Assembly: GCA_019637795.1 (NCBI GenBank)
Contig: JAHBUY010000006.1
Location: 342,287-406,286, forward strand
DNA: 64,000 nt
From: a bacterium
GTDB taxonomy: Bacteria > Desulfobacterota > Binatia > HRBIN30 > CADEER01
Direction: 5' to 3'
Part shown: piece by piece, positions 8,901-17,754 of the stretch
Layout of the letters: every line of letters begins with the position of its first letter
Position numbering within the stretch: position 1 is the stretch's first letter
Position numbers and translations under genes: made by a program
The notes under the pieces: generated by a model
What the model saw: only the letters and a program-made list of their open reading frames with translations
Database searches by the model: none
What the model was told of the DNA's origin: nothing

Positions 8901-11900
8901 TCGATGTCGCCGTCGCCGTCCTGGTCGGTGATCTTGTAGTTCTGCTGGTAGGCCACCTGGCCGTTGCGGCCGGTGAAGTTCCAGATCAGGCGGTTGTACA
9001 CCGGCGGCGCCCCGCCGCTGTCGTCGCGGCCGCGCAGCAGCGCCAGCTCCTCGCTGAGCAGCGAGTCGGTCTGGTCCTGGAAGGCGAAGATCGACGGCGC
9101 GGCGGTGCCGAACTGGCCGCTGGTGTCGAAACCGATGGTCGGATCGAGGGCGTCGCCGAAGGCCTCGTTGCCGAGCAGCATGTAGAGGTCGGCGATGCGC
9201 GCCGCGACGTCGAGCAGCTTGCTGTCGACGGCGCCGACGCTCAGCCCCTGGTCGATCGACAGGCCGCGGCCGCGATCGAGCACCGTCTCGTAGATGTCGA
9301 TCAAGCCGACGCTGTTGAGCGCGTCGGCGTCGGAGTTGAAGGCGATCGGCCCCTCGAAGCGCGCCCCGGCCGAGACCAGGGCGTTGGCGAGCGTGTCGAC
9401 GCCGTTGTTGCGGAAGTCCTTGGTCCGCTGGTCGAAGGGGTTCAGCCCGGCGGTGACGCGGGTCAGCCAGCCCGGCACGAGCTGGGCGCGCGGATCGGTC
9501 GCCTGCGTCGGCCCGAGCGGGGCGCCAGCCCACTGGCTCGGTTCCGTCGCGTTGCTGCACAACGGGTAGCCGCGATAGCGCGCCACGACGCAGGTGTCGG
9601 CGAGGCTGGTGACGCCGGGGCCGCTGAGCGTCACGTCCGACACGCCCATCCCGCCGGGGAGCGGGATCCAAGGCGCGCTGACCGGCGCCGGATATGCGGG
9701 CACGGCGATGCTGCGGCAGTCCTTCTCCTTGAGCGCGTAGTACCACTCGAACGCGAGGCCGCTCGGATCGCCGCCGAAGTCGCCGCTGTGGCGCAGGGTG
9801 ATCGCCTCGTCGAAGACGTTGGCGGCGGGGACGATGTGGACCTGGCCCTGGTAGACGCCGCAGTCGACGCGCAGCACCGACAGGGTGATCGGCAGCGGGC
9901 TGAGGGTCGGGTCGTTGTTGAAGGCGACGGTGACGTACCCGGTGCCGTCGGCGAGGCCGGCCGAGAGGGCCTTGGGGCCGAGCAGTTGCTCCGCCACCAC
10001 CTTGTTGCCGCGCATGGTGAAGCCGACGTCGAGGGCGTCGTCGGCCATGCCGTCGCCGTCGGCGTCGACGTCGTTCGGATTGCGCGACTTCATGTAGAGG
10101 GCGTCGACCGCGGTCTTCCACGCCGGGACGGTGCTCAACGCCTTCAGCTCGTCGCGCTCGCGGGCGGTCATGACGTTGAGCGCCAGGAACGGCTCGCCGA
10201 GGCCGCTGTCGTCGAACACGCCCTTGATCGACAGGCGCTTGGCGGTGGCGTCGTAGAACAGCCGCTGGCTGACGCCCGGCGACAGCTTGCGCTCGCCGTT
10301 CTCGCCGCCGGTGATCTGCGACTGCAGACCGCGGCGGACCGAGACGATGTCGGTCGGCAGCGCCTCCAGCGTCACCGCGCGCGGCGTCAGCGGATCGATC
10401 AGCCGCACCAGCTTCGCCGGCTCGTTGGCGGCGTCGGGAGCCGGGGATGTGGTCTCGAAGACGACGCTGGCCGCCGCCTGCGTGGAGATCGCCGGCAGGC
10501 CGCGCTTCGGCTTGAGCAGCGTCTCGCCGATCTGCAGGACCGGCGGGTTCGCCGGCCAGACGGCGTTGTACGTCACCCGGCGCTGCGTGCCGGCGTCGAC
10601 CAGCCAGGGCTCGCAGGTCCCGACCGGCACGTCCGGCGTGCCGTCGCCGTCGAAGTCGGTGTAGAAGCCCTGCTGCACCGGATAGTCGTAACGGGCGCGG
10701 ATGGTGCCGGCGGAGCGCGCCCACCACCCCTTCCAGGTGCCGTCGTCGCCGATGCCGATGTGGTCCTTGAACAGCGCCAGATTGGCCGCGCCGCCGCACA
10801 GGGGATCCGTCGATCCCGACTGCAGGCAGGCGGACTGACACTGCGCGTCCATCGTGCAGGCGTCGCCCTCCAGCGATCCGCCGACGCAGCGTCCGCCCTG
10901 ACAGGCCGGGCTGGTCGCGGCGCAGTCGCTGGCCAGCGGCGCGCACGATTCGACGCACGGCGGCAGCACGGTGAGCGGATACGGCGGCTGGATGTGCTGG
11001 CCGGCGGTCGCCGGATAGACGTCGGTGTACGGCGGATCGACGAGCGCCACGCCGTAGACGCGCATCCGCCACGCCTGGGTCGCCGGGTCGCGGTACTTGA
11101 GCAGGACGTAGGGATCGGAGAGGCCGAGGGTCGCGTTCAGGTCGTTGCGCAGGGCGAAGACGGCGTTGACCCCGGTGCCGGCGTTCGAGGGCAGCAGCAG
11201 CGCGTGCTCCTCGTTGGGATTGAAGCCGGCCAGGGCGGGGTCGTCCTGGCTGTAGATCTGCGCCGCGGGGAAAGCGGCGGGCGTCAGCGGCGGCTGCACC
11301 TGGCAGGTGCCGCTGGCGCAGTCGCCGTCGTTCTGGCAGGCGCCGCGCACGTCGCGGCAGCGCCCGTCCGAACCGAGACCGCTGGCGACGATGATGGTGT
11401 CGGGATTCGCCGGCCACTGGCAGTCGTAGCGCACCGCCTTGGAGGGCCAGGCGATGCCGCGCCCGTCCTGGCGGTACCAGGCGATGAGCATGTCGTCCGC
11501 CGGATCGTCGGCGAGATCGCGGTTGACCGGCAGGATCGGCCCGCTGCGCGAGGCGTCGCGGGTGTAGGCGGCGCTGGCGCCGACGCCGTCGTAGCGCGCC
11601 CTGGCGTTGACCATCCAGCCGTTCTTGCCGTTCGGGTCGACGTGATCGGGGTCGCTCAGCGCCGCGCCGATCGTGCACGCGGCCGGTCCGCCGGAGGTGT
11701 TCTTGGCCGGGTCGAGGGTGCGCACGACGACCAGCGCGGAGGAGTAGTTGTCGGTGTTCGAGCTGGGACCGTTGACGAACAGCAAGGTCGCCCAGCCGCC
11801 GCTGGCGGTGAAGACCTTGGTGGCCGGGTTCACCGCCGCGTCGCTGTCCTGCGACTGGTAGAGGATGCCGCCGAACGACCAGGTGGACGCCGCGCTCAGC

Positions 11901-14506
11901 GGCCCGCAGGTCTGGCCGGCGCCGCAGTCCTGGTTGCGCGTGCACGTCGCGAACGGACGCGCGCTGTTGGCGGCGCAGCGATTGACGCGCGAGAGCTCGA
12001 TGTCGACCGGCGCCGAGGCCAGGTGCACCTGCGGATCGTCGGGCAGGCGCACCACGCCGTTCACGTCGATGGTGCCGAGCTGCGGGTTGAAGTCCTTCTG
12101 CCACTTGATCTTCGCCGGCAGCTCGGAGGGCTTGGCGGCGAACAGCTTCTGGTCCTTGGCGGCCCAGAAGAAGAAGGTCTGCGCTTCGGCCGCCGACAGC
12201 CCGGTGATCTCGACCGCCGGCTTCACCGCCACCGTGTTCGCCGGCCGCGGCACCTCCCGGCCCACCACCCAGCGGTCGACCGGCAGGAGCCATTCACCGT
12301 CGTCGCCCGCCTTCATGGCGAAGCCCGTGCGCGACGGCGGCGTCACGCCGCCGAGGCAGAGCAGCGGCAGGTTGCAGGCGGTGGCCATGCAGACGCTGCC
12401 CTCGTTCAGCCGGTTGCACGGCTTGTTGACCGTCATGTTGTTCTCGAGCACCGGGCAGGTGCTCTCGCAGGACTGCTGGAACTTGCCGAAGGCGGCGGGC
12501 GCCAGGTAGCTGCCGACGATGGCCGCGCCCTTCGAAGGGCTCGAGGGGTCGCTGGCGATGTCGGTCGGCTGGTCCGCTCCGGCGCCGCCGGCGCGCTGCG
12601 CCCAGCTCCAGTTGCCGGAGTCGTCGTCGATCTGGCCGACGAAGATGTCCTCGCCCGACCCCGGGGTCGGCAGGAAGGGATCGAGCGGCAGCAGCGATTC
12701 CGGCACGAAGCTCGCCAGGCCGAGGTAGCTGGCGGTGGTGTACACCTTGCGATTCAGACCGAAGGCGAGCTTGCGGCCGAGCAGGGCGCCGCCCTCGTCG
12801 CGCAGCCCGGCCACCCAGGAGCGGCTGAGCGAGGCGCCGCCGCCGTCGAGATCGAAGCGGGCGACGGCGAGGCCCGGCCCGGTCAGCGAGCTGCCGCCGT
12901 AGGTGATGGTCTTGCCGGCCGGCAGGTAGCCGACCGCGGCGAGCCCGCTGGCGCCGTCGCCGACCACCTGCTCGGCGGCGAAGCCGAGGTCGAGGCCATT
13001 CTGGCTCTGCACCGCGAGGTCGGCCGCCGCCAGGACCACCAGCGGCGAGACGTCCTCGTAGTAGAAGGCGACATCGACGCTGGCGACGTCGCGCGTCGCC
13101 GGCAACGTGTTGATGGCGTCGAAGACCGCCGGATTGGCGATGCCGAAGTTGCCGCCCGCCAGCCGCGCCCGCACGGCGACGTCGACCGCGAAGCTGCCGC
13201 TGCCGACTTCGAACAGCCGCGTCACGTCGCCGTTGGCGTTGTTGGCGATGCCGCTGCCGACCTCGACCGGACGCAGCGTCCCGGCGTTGCGGGTGAGCGT
13301 CAACTGATTGTCCACCGCCCGGTTGGCGCCGCTGATCTGGTCGGCGATGGTCGTCGCGCTGGCGTAGGCGATGGTGTTCGCGGTGTTGCCGGTGGCGGCG
13401 AGTCGGAACACCGCCGTCCCGGACGGCGCGGCGCCGGTCATCGTGTTGCCGTTCGCCGTCTGGTCGTTGCGCAGGCCGAAGTAGATGGCGCCATGGGCAG
13501 CGACGTCGATGCCGGTGCAGGACACGGTGGCGCCGCTGCCGCGGCTCGGACTGCCGTTGACCGTGCAACTGCCGCCGCCGGGCAGCGTGTACACCGGCCC
13601 CCTGGCGATGGCGGCCGCCTTGGCGCTGGGGGCGAAGGCGAGGGTGTGGGCCGCCGCGATCACGCGCCCGCCCTGCACCACCACCGACTTGGCGAAGAAG
13701 TCGATCCCGGCCAGCGCGGCGGCGTCGGCGCTCGGCCACGTCTGGGTCGCGCTCCACTGGCCGGCGCTGCTCAGCTTGGCGAAGAAGGCGTCGGTGCGAT
13801 CCTGGCGGCTGGCGATCGAGAACCCGCCGCCGGTGGTGGCGCTCAGGCCGCCCGCCACCCAGCCGCCGATGAAGACGTTGCCGCCGTCGACGGCGACGCC
13901 GGTGAGCCGCAGGCCCGACGTGCCGGCCGCCGCGCGCGACATCGGGCGCACCCACTCCCAGGTGCCGTCGGCGGTCAGCTTGGCGACGTAGGCGCTCTCG
14001 ACGTTGCCGGCGACCGAGACCGAGGTGGGCGCGCCGCCGAAGGTGGCGGTGCAGGTCGGCGGCGCCGGCGACAGCGTGCCGCAGATGCCGCCGACGAGGT
14101 ACGCGTTGCCGCTGGCGTCGACGGCGAGCTCGTTGACCGTGTCGGCGCCGGCGCTGCCGGCCACCCGGGTCCACAGCAGGTTGCCGTCGACGTCGAGCTT
14201 GACGACGACGATGTCGCCCTGGCCGGCGGCGTTGTACTGCATGCCGCCGATCGTCGCCGTGCCGCTGAAGGTGCCGGCGAGATACGCGTTGCCCGCCGCG
14301 TCGAACGCCAGCGCCTCGGGGCGATTGGCGGCCAGCGGTCCGAGGTCCAGGGTGTACGGCCAGCGCGCCGCCGCCGGCCCGGCGCCGAGCGCGAGCATGC
14401 CGATGACCAACAGCAGGCGGCGCGCCCTCGCCCCGGCGGCCCCGCTCAGTCCCCGAGCCGCGTGCTGCGTCCACATCGCCGTCGTCCTCCCGCTGTCGGC
14501 CATCAT
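5990..14506 (-). CDS. Giant exported protein with N-terminal SBBP/beta-propeller repeats
   Basis: The product is 2838 residues, or 2828 if translation begins at the ATG at 14476. The 14506 ATG overlaps the upstream stop codon as ATGA. The 14476 ATG has GGGAGG nine bases upstream and puts the signal peptide (RRLLLVIGMLALGAGPAAA) in a more usual place. Residues 45-260 hold SBBP-type repeats (AFDAAGNAYLAGTFSG, AVDASGNAYLVGG). Cys modules occur near 850-865, 1045-1075 and 1180-1240. Acidic Ca-loop-like segments occur near 1288 (DFDGDGTPD), 1482 (DVDADGDGMADD) and 1855 (DQDGDGDIDEFD). Residues about 2250-2500 look largely helical, possibly coiled-coil. I do not recognise an enzyme. It is likely secreted or surface-exposed. 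An equally long antisense open frame is a composition artefact. Confidence 0.8.
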   Translation of the reverse strand: MMADSGRTTAMWTQHAARGLSGAAGARARRLLLVIGMLALGAGPAAARWPYTLDLGPLAANRPEALAFDAAGNAYLAGTFSGTATIGGMQYNAAGQGDIVVVKLDVDGNLLWTRVAGSAGADTVNELAVDASGNAYLVGGICGTLSPAPPTCTATFGGAPTSVSVAGNVESAYVAKLTADGTWEWVRPMSRAAAGTSGLRLTGVAVDGGNVFIGGWVAGGLSATTGGGFSIASRQDRTDAFFAKLSSAGQWSATQTWPSADAAALAGIDFFAKSVVVQGGRVIAAAHTLAFAPSAKAAAIARGPVYTLPGGGSCTVNGSPSRGSGATVSCTGIDVAAHGAIYFGLRNDQTANGNTMTGAAPSGTAVFRLAATGNTANTIAYASATTIADQISGANRAVDNQLTLTRNAGTLRPVEVGSGIANNANGDVTRLFEVGSGSFAVDVAVRARLAGGNFGIANPAVFDAINTLPATRDVASVDVAFYYEDVSPLVVLAAADLAVQSQNGLDLGFAAEQVVGDGASGLAAVGYLPAGKTITYGGSSLTGPGLAVARFDLDGGGASLSRSWVAGLRDEGGALLGRKLAFGLNRKVYTTASYLGLASFVPESLLPLDPFLPTPGSGEDIFVGQIDDDSGNWSWAQRAGGAGADQPTDIASDPSSPSKGAAIVGSYLAPAAFGKFQQSCESTCPVLENNMTVNKPCNRLNEGSVCMATACNLPLLCLGGVTPPSRTGFAMKAGDDGEWLLPVDRWVVGREVPRPANTVAVKPAVEITGLSAAEAQTFFFWAAKDQKLFAAKPSELPAKIKWQKDFNPQLGTIDVNGVVRLPDDPQVHLASAPVDIELSRVNRCAANSARPFATCTRNQDCGAGQTCGPLSAASTWSFGGILYQSQDSDAAVNPATKVFTASGGWATLLFVNGPSSNTDNYSSALVVVRTLDPAKNTSGGPAACTIGAALSDPDHVDPNGKNGWMVNARARYDGVGASAAYTRDASRSGPILPVNRDLADDPADDMLIAWYRQDGRGIAWPSKAVRYDCQWPANPDTIIVASGLGSDGRCRDVRGACQNDGDCASGTCQVQPPLTPAAFPAAQIYSQDDPALAGFNPNEEHALLLPSNAGTGVNAVFALRNDLNATLGLSDPYVLLKYRDPATQAWRMRVYGVALVDPPYTDVYPATAGQHIQPPYPLTVLPPCVESCAPLASDCAATSPACQGGRCVGGSLEGDACTMDAQCQSACLQSGSTDPLCGGAANLALFKDHIGIGDDGTWKGWWARSAGTIRARYDYPVQQGFYTDFDGDGTPDVPVGTCEPWLVDAGTQRRVTYNAVWPANPPVLQIGETLLKPKRGLPAISTQAAASVVFETTSPAPDAANEPAKLVRLIDPLTPRAVTLEALPTDIVSVRRGLQSQITGGENGERKLSPGVSQRLFYDATAKRLSIKGVFDDSGLGEPFLALNVMTARERDELKALSTVPAWKTAVDALYMKSRNPNDVDADGDGMADDALDVGFTMRGNKVVAEQLLGPKALSAGLADGTGYVTVAFNNDPTLSPLPITLSVLRVDCGVYQGQVHIVPAANVFDEAITLRHSGDFGGDPSGLAFEWYYALKEKDCRSIAVPAYPAPVSAPWIPLPGGMGVSDVTLSGPGVTSLADTCVVARYRGYPLCSNATEPSQWAGAPLGPTQATDPRAQLVPGWLTRVTAGLNPFDQRTKDFRNNGVDTLANALVSAGARFEGPIAFNSDADALNSVGLIDIYETVLDRGRGLSIDQGLSVGAVDSKLLDVAARIADLYMLLGNEAFGDALDPTIGFDTSGQFGTAAPSIFAFQDQTDSLLSEELALLRGRDDSGGAPPVYNRLIWNFTGRNGQVAYQQNYKITDQDGDGDIDEFDARKLFPQGHGDAWGHYLTALTGYYKLLRHPNFIWLPRSDSVLVAGSEVLVDFTDERRFAAAAAARARTGAQIVDLTYRQRWVDDPAGQWQGYKDTDASRAFGVSEWAARSGQGAFFDWVVANAILPPQSDAPPGIEKIDRTTVPELAEIASQSLAVQAQLDLVDQGMNPLGLAKNVVPFDVDPAFLQVGSSVQGKQHYEQIADRAGVALANAVRVFDYANGLTQLLRRNQDTAVDFARNVAQQERDYNNRLIELFGSPYKEDIGPGRTYKLGYTGPDVWNWNVVDESELTGEIPDLLTAGSSSYTLSVAVPETDNCEAQEGTCRYDSSSKLRFNSDGTLVTTPSTVTVTLSNSGFGRIKDASWTTRESPGELQLAQSDLLQTRAQFERAVKDYERLIGDIECVFSTIRGQNRLAADRLVILNRTKNTKLSMNALIFAAKGVELGLKRTSETMKSFVEAGAESVPKVTGLAFDALSGVRGALKATVAGTLMGLGIGGDAAELAQLGFEQANEIQAQVDGIALQGLDDDFESFNLLGTLGEKLRQEPSLRLEALTQAEAARQAAARLQGTLARGVRLIDELEAFRKMTASKVAERRYSDMAFRVFRNDALQKYRAQLDLASRYAYLTAAAYDYETNLQGTAPQAGRKFLTDIVRQRSLGQFVDGQPVAGSPGLGDTLAQMKANFSVLKGQLGFNTPQTETNRFSLRKELFRVLDGSDDVWRSTLAQHRVANLWDVEAFRRFARPPGPQGSTPLPGIVIPIPTTVTFGLNFFGWPLSGGDSAYDPTNFATKVRTMGVWFKNYNAQGLSNTPRVYLIPVGADVLRSPAAGDFRTRNWAILDQRIPVPFPIGNTTLSDLTWIPQLDSLSDPIGDIRRHSSFRAYHDSGSLDSGQVTTESRAIARSVWNTRWVLIITGGTLLADADQGLNTFIYGKPVAGGGTVVDPNGVARDGKGISDILIFFQTYALSGN

Positions 14507-16725
14507 CGGTTGAGCTCCGGCGTCGTGCTGATGCGCTGCAGGCGGAAGATGCCTTCGACCTGGATCGGACTGCGGTGCAGACCCTGCAGCTCCTCCGCGT
14601 AGGTGCCGCCGACGGTGTCGAAGCCGTAGTCGGGATCACTGAGCCCGCTCGGATCGGTGCCGCTGAACGTGAGGCGGATGGCGCGCTGGATCTGGAACGC
14701 CTCCGGGGTCGGCCGTCCCTGGGGATCGAGGTTGTCGTGGTCGGGGTGGAATTTGTGGCGGTAGGGATTGGTCGGGAAGTCGGGCGTCAGAACGATCGCC
14801 GCCGTCAGCGCGCCGGTGCCGCCGAAGTCGCCGGTCATCGCCAGCTCGTTGCCGGGGAAATCGAAGTGCGCCGTGCTCAGGCGCCGGCCGACGGGGATGC
14901 CGTCGCGCAGTGCCGCGCCGCGGAAGGTGGGGATCAGCCCATCGTCGGTCAGCAGCACGTAGCGCCCGGGCGTGGCGTCGACCTGGAGCTGCGGGTCGTC
15001 CCGGTCGGGCCGCGTCGTGCCGTTCTGCCACATCTGGATGACCTGCTTGAGGAGCCGCGTCGTGCCGCTGCCGTCGACGTGGATGAGGAGCCGCATCGAG
15101 AAGGTCGAGCCGCCGCCGGACTGGTCGCAGCGGAAGGCGCAGTCGGCGGCGCGCGCGCACGACCGGTTGTCGTTCACGCCGCCGAGGCAGCGGCTGCCGC
15201 TGTTGCACGTCGACCCCGGGCAGTCCTGCGCCGCGGTGGCCGGGCTGCAGGACTGGCCGGCGCGCGCGCCGCCGGCGCAGACCGCCGTGTCGCCGCAGCT
15301 CGAACCGGGGCAGTCGCTGGCGGCGCTGCACGGCAGACCGAGGTTGATGCCGCCGGCGCAGGCGCGCGGCGGCGCCGTGCAGCTCGACCCGGGACAGTCG
15401 GTCGCCTGCGTCGCCACCGTGCAGGCCGTGCCGGCCTTGCTGCCGCCGGCGCAGGTCAGGGTGCAGACGCCGGGGCAGTCCGTCGGCCCGGTGCAGCTCA
15501 AACCCTCGTTGGCGCCGCCGGTGCAGACGTTGCCCTGGCCCTGCGTCGATACCGGCGTCAGCGAGCCGATCTGCGGTTGGCTCACCTTGCGCACCTCGGC
15601 CGCGCCCACCCAGAGGCCGGCGAACGCGGACGATCCCCCAGATCCCGAGACCGCCGCGGCGGCGACATCGCTCTTGACGCTGAGCGGCAGCAGCCAGCGC
15701 ATGCCGGCGCCGCGGATGGCGAGCACCGATCCCACCTCCGGCTGCGCCAGGGCGCTGCGGCGCACCGCCAGGCGCGCCGACTGCGCCCCGCCGGCGGTGG
15801 TCGGCAACGACAGCGCGCCGCTCAACGCCGGCCACTGCACCGTGCCGGCATTGGGACCGCTGGTGACCAGGGTGCGGTAGGAGAGCGGCAGCGCCGTCGG
15901 CGAGGCGAGGTCCTGGATGCTGATCGCCAGCGGTGCGGCCGAGAGATTGACCAGGGCCAGCAGGTGCTGACTGACGCCGCGGCCGAAGCTCACGCCGTCG
16001 GAGGTCGGCACGTCGACCCGGATCGGCCCCAGGTAGTCGGAGCCGCTGGCGCTGTAGACCCAGTAGGCCTCGCCGTAGCGCATGGTGGCGGCGTTCGGCG
16101 CCGCGATGCGCTCCCACACGCCGCTCGGCAGCAGGTGGTAGACCGGCTGTCCGCGCTGCGCCGCCGACGGCGCGAAGTACGCCGCGAAGGTCGGCGCCGC
16201 GTTGGGATCGATCGGGAAGCCGGTGAGGGTATAGGCGTTCGCCTGCCAGTTGATCAGCGGCACCAGCGGCCGGCCGGTGATGCGCAGGGTGGTCGCCGGG
16301 CCGTCGAGGTAGATCAGGAAGGCGCGATTGCCCTCGATGCTGACCAGTTCGCGATCGGCCAGCGTCGCGGCGAGCGCCTCCTCGCGGTTGGCGGGGATGT
16401 ACGCGACCCAGCCGCGCTGGCCGAGCAGCGCGTCGTCGGGATTGCGGATGAACTCCACCGAGCTGGTCTCGGTGCCGCGCGTCCACACGCTGCGCACCGG
16501 GATGCCGTCGAAGATGTTGGCGGGCTCGCTGTCGTTGGGCGACACGTGCAGGTAGATGGCGTTCCAGCCGGGCACGAGATCGAAGCTCTGCGTCCACTGC
16601 GGCTGGCTGGCGCGCGCCGCGGTCGCCACCGCCAACGCCGCGATCGCCACCAGCAGCGTGCGGAGCGTGGGCGACGCGAACCGCCTCCACGTCCCCCTGG
16701 ACCATCCCGCGCTCGCAGCCGCCAT
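14503..16725 (-). CDS. Exported Cys-rich protein of unknown function
   Basis: I chose the ATG at 16725 because AGGGAGGGCGAT lies directly upstream and a signal peptide follows (LRTLLVAIAALAVATAARA, about residues 18-37). A longer in-frame start at 16827 gives an unnatural leader. The 740-residue protein has an N-terminal beta-rich domain with WVYSASG and LVPGWNAIYLHVSP segments (about 40-390), a block of six Cys modules (about 396-535) with CxGG..G..C....DCPGS.C spacing, and a C-terminal region of about 200 residues containing HPDHDNLDPQGRPTPEAFQI. It is the first gene of a set of three exported proteins and overlaps the giant gene by four bases. No known enzyme or binding domain is evident to me. 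Confidence 0.75.
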   Translation of the reverse strand: MAAASAGWSRGTWRRFASPTLRTLLVAIAALAVATAARASQPQWTQSFDLVPGWNAIYLHVSPNDSEPANIFDGIPVRSVWTRGTETSSVEFIRNPDDALLGQRGWVAYIPANREEALAATLADRELVSIEGNRAFLIYLDGPATTLRITGRPLVPLINWQANAYTLTGFPIDPNAAPTFAAYFAPSAAQRGQPVYHLLPSGVWERIAAPNAATMRYGEAYWVYSASGSDYLGPIRVDVPTSDGVSFGRGVSQHLLALVNLSAAPLAISIQDLASPTALPLSYRTLVTSGPNAGTVQWPALSGALSLPTTAGGAQSARLAVRRSALAQPEVGSVLAIRGAGMRWLLPLSVKSDVAAAAVSGSGGSSAFAGLWVGAAEVRKVSQPQIGSLTPVSTQGQGNVCTGGANEGLSCTGPTDCPGVCTLTCAGGSKAGTACTVATQATDCPGSSCTAPPRACAGGINLGLPCSAASDCPGSSCGDTAVCAGGARAGQSCSPATAAQDCPGSTCNSGSRCLGGVNDNRSCARAADCAFRCDQSGGGSTFSMRLLIHVDGSGTTRLLKQVIQMWQNGTTRPDRDDPQLQVDATPGRYVLLTDDGLIPTFRGAALRDGIPVGRRLSTAHFDFPGNELAMTGDFGGTGALTAAIVLTPDFPTNPYRHKFHPDHDNLDPQGRPTPEAFQIQRAIRLTFSGTDPSGLSDPDYGFDTVGGTYAEELQGLHRSPIQVEGIFRLQRISTTPELNR

Positions 16726-16918
16726 ATCGCCCTCCCTGCAGAAGTCGTGCAGACCGTCAGCTAGGAAGAACCGCTGCCCCGCGGGCGCTGAAGTCGCTGC
16801 CAAGGAGCTACTTGATTGCCGACTCACAAGTCAACGAAAAAGAGAGCCGCGGCTGCCCATGCGTCCGCCAGCGGCGCGGTCTGCGCGACGCGGTGGCGAG
16901 CGGCGGCGGCGGCGGCGC

Positions 16919-17410
16919 TCAGCCGTCGAGCGGCGCGAACACCGGCCGCAACCGCGCCCACAGCGCGTCGAGGTGCTCCGGGAGGCAGCTCACCTCGGCG
17001 ATGACCGGCATGAAGTTGGTGTCGCCGTTCCAGCGCGGCACCAGGTGCCAGTGCAGGTGCTGCGCGAAGCCGGCACCGGCGGCGGCGCCGAGGTTGAGGC
17101 CGACGTTCATGCCGTCCGGGCGGAAGGTCGACTGCAGGAGCCCGACGGCGCGCCGCAGCGTCTCGCTCAGCGCCGCGTACGCCGTCGCCTCGAGCGCGCC
17201 GAGGTCGGCGGTGTGGGCGCGCGGCGCCACCATCAGGTGGCCGTTGGCGTACGGGTAGCGGTTGAGCATCACCACCGCGTGCGCGCTGGCCGCCAGCACC
17301 AGCGCCGCCTGCGGGTCGGCCGCCGGCGCGTCGCAGAAGATGCACGCGCCGGACTTCGGCGCGCCGATGTAGGCCATGCGCCACGGCGCCCACAGGGCTC
17401 GATGCGCCAT
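16919..17410 (-). CDS. HIT-family nucleotide hydrolase/phosphorylase
   Basis: This 163-residue histidine-triad protein has the catalytic triad in QHLHWHLVPRW (about residues 115-125) and a nucleotide-binding N-terminal half with NRYPYANGHLMVAPRAH. The start LWAPWRMAYI with Cys23 and Cys26 (ACIFCD) is typical of a bacterial subfamily related to Ap4A phosphorylase/hydrolase (mycobacterial Rv2613c type). Expected substrates are dinucleoside polyphosphates or adenylated nucleotides; the exact one cannot be told from sequence. It is the last gene of the minus-strand run, 19 bases after ihfB. The 193 bases downstream of its stop, before the exported-protein genes, contain a TTGACT box (16834-16829, minus strand) but no convincing -10. 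Confidence 0.88.
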   Translation of the reverse strand: MAHRALWAPWRMAYIGAPKSGACIFCDAPAADPQAALVLAASAHAVVMLNRYPYANGHLMVAPRAHTADLGALEATAYAALSETLRRAVGLLQSTFRPDGMNVGLNLGAAAGAGFAQHLHWHLVPRWNGDTNFMPVIAEVSCLPEHLDALWARLRPVFAPLDG

Positions 17411-17429
17411 GGCGGGTGTGGGCCCCGCG

Positions 17430-17744
17430 TCAGCTCTGGGCCGCCGCCTCGGCGGCGCCCTCGGCGTCGCCGTCGACGCGCAGCCGCAGCTCCTTGCCGA
17501 CCTTGAAGAAGGGCACCCGCTTGGCGGCCACCGCGACCCGCTTGCCGGTGCGCGGATTGCGCCCGTCGCGCGCCTCGCGGTGCTTGACCACGAAACTGCC
17601 GAAGCCCCGGATCTCGATCCGCTCGCCGCGCCGCAGGGCGTCGGCGAGACTCTCGAAGACGGCGTTGACCATGACCTCCGCGTCGCGCCGCGAGAACCGC
17701 GGATAGAGGGTCACGAGCTCGTCGATCAAGGCCCGCTTGGTCAC
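17430..17744 (-). CDS. ihfB: Integration host factor / HU-type DNA-bending protein, beta subunit
   Basis: Translation is taken from the GTG at 17744, giving 104 residues that begin with the family-typical TKRALIDELV; the longer frame upstream overlaps rpsA and has an arginine/serine-rich shadow composition. The DNA-intercalating arm is visible as GRNPRTGKRVAVAAKRVPFF, with GFGSFVV before it. IHF/HU proteins bend DNA in nucleoid packing, replication and sigma-54 promoter activation. The C-terminal tail (GDAEGAAEAAAQS) extends past the fold and is unstructured. It starts ten bases after the rpsA stop; the cmk-rpsA-ihfB order is conserved in many proteobacteria. Whether it heterodimerises with IhfA cannot be seen here. 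Confidence 0.9.
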   Translation of the reverse strand: MTKRALIDELVTLYPRFSRRDAEVMVNAVFESLADALRRGERIEIRGFGSFVVKHREARDGRNPRTGKRVAVAAKRVPFFKVGKELRLRVDGDAEGAAEAAAQS

Positions 17745-17754
17745 CGCCGCCGCC

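Noticed and set aside
14476..14506. Choice of one definite start for the giant gene.
   Set aside because: The ATG at 14506 (ATGA overlap, GGAG eight bases upstream) and the ATG at 14476 (GGGAGG nine bases upstream, better signal-peptide position) are both credible, so the longer form is listed with the alternative noted.
5816..14602. An open frame of 2928 codons on the plus strand, antisense to the giant exported-protein gene.
   Set aside because: Its translation is a monotonous mix of Arg, Ala, Gly, Val and Asp with no domains or signal peptide. High-GC third positions in the real gene suppress stop codons on the opposite strand, and the minus strand has recognisable SBBP repeats, Cys modules and a signal peptide.
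16829..16834. TTGACT box as the promoter for the exported-protein genes.
   Set aside because: No acceptable -10 box lies at 16-18 bases spacing, so it is mentioned with the HIT gene only and not listed as a promoter.
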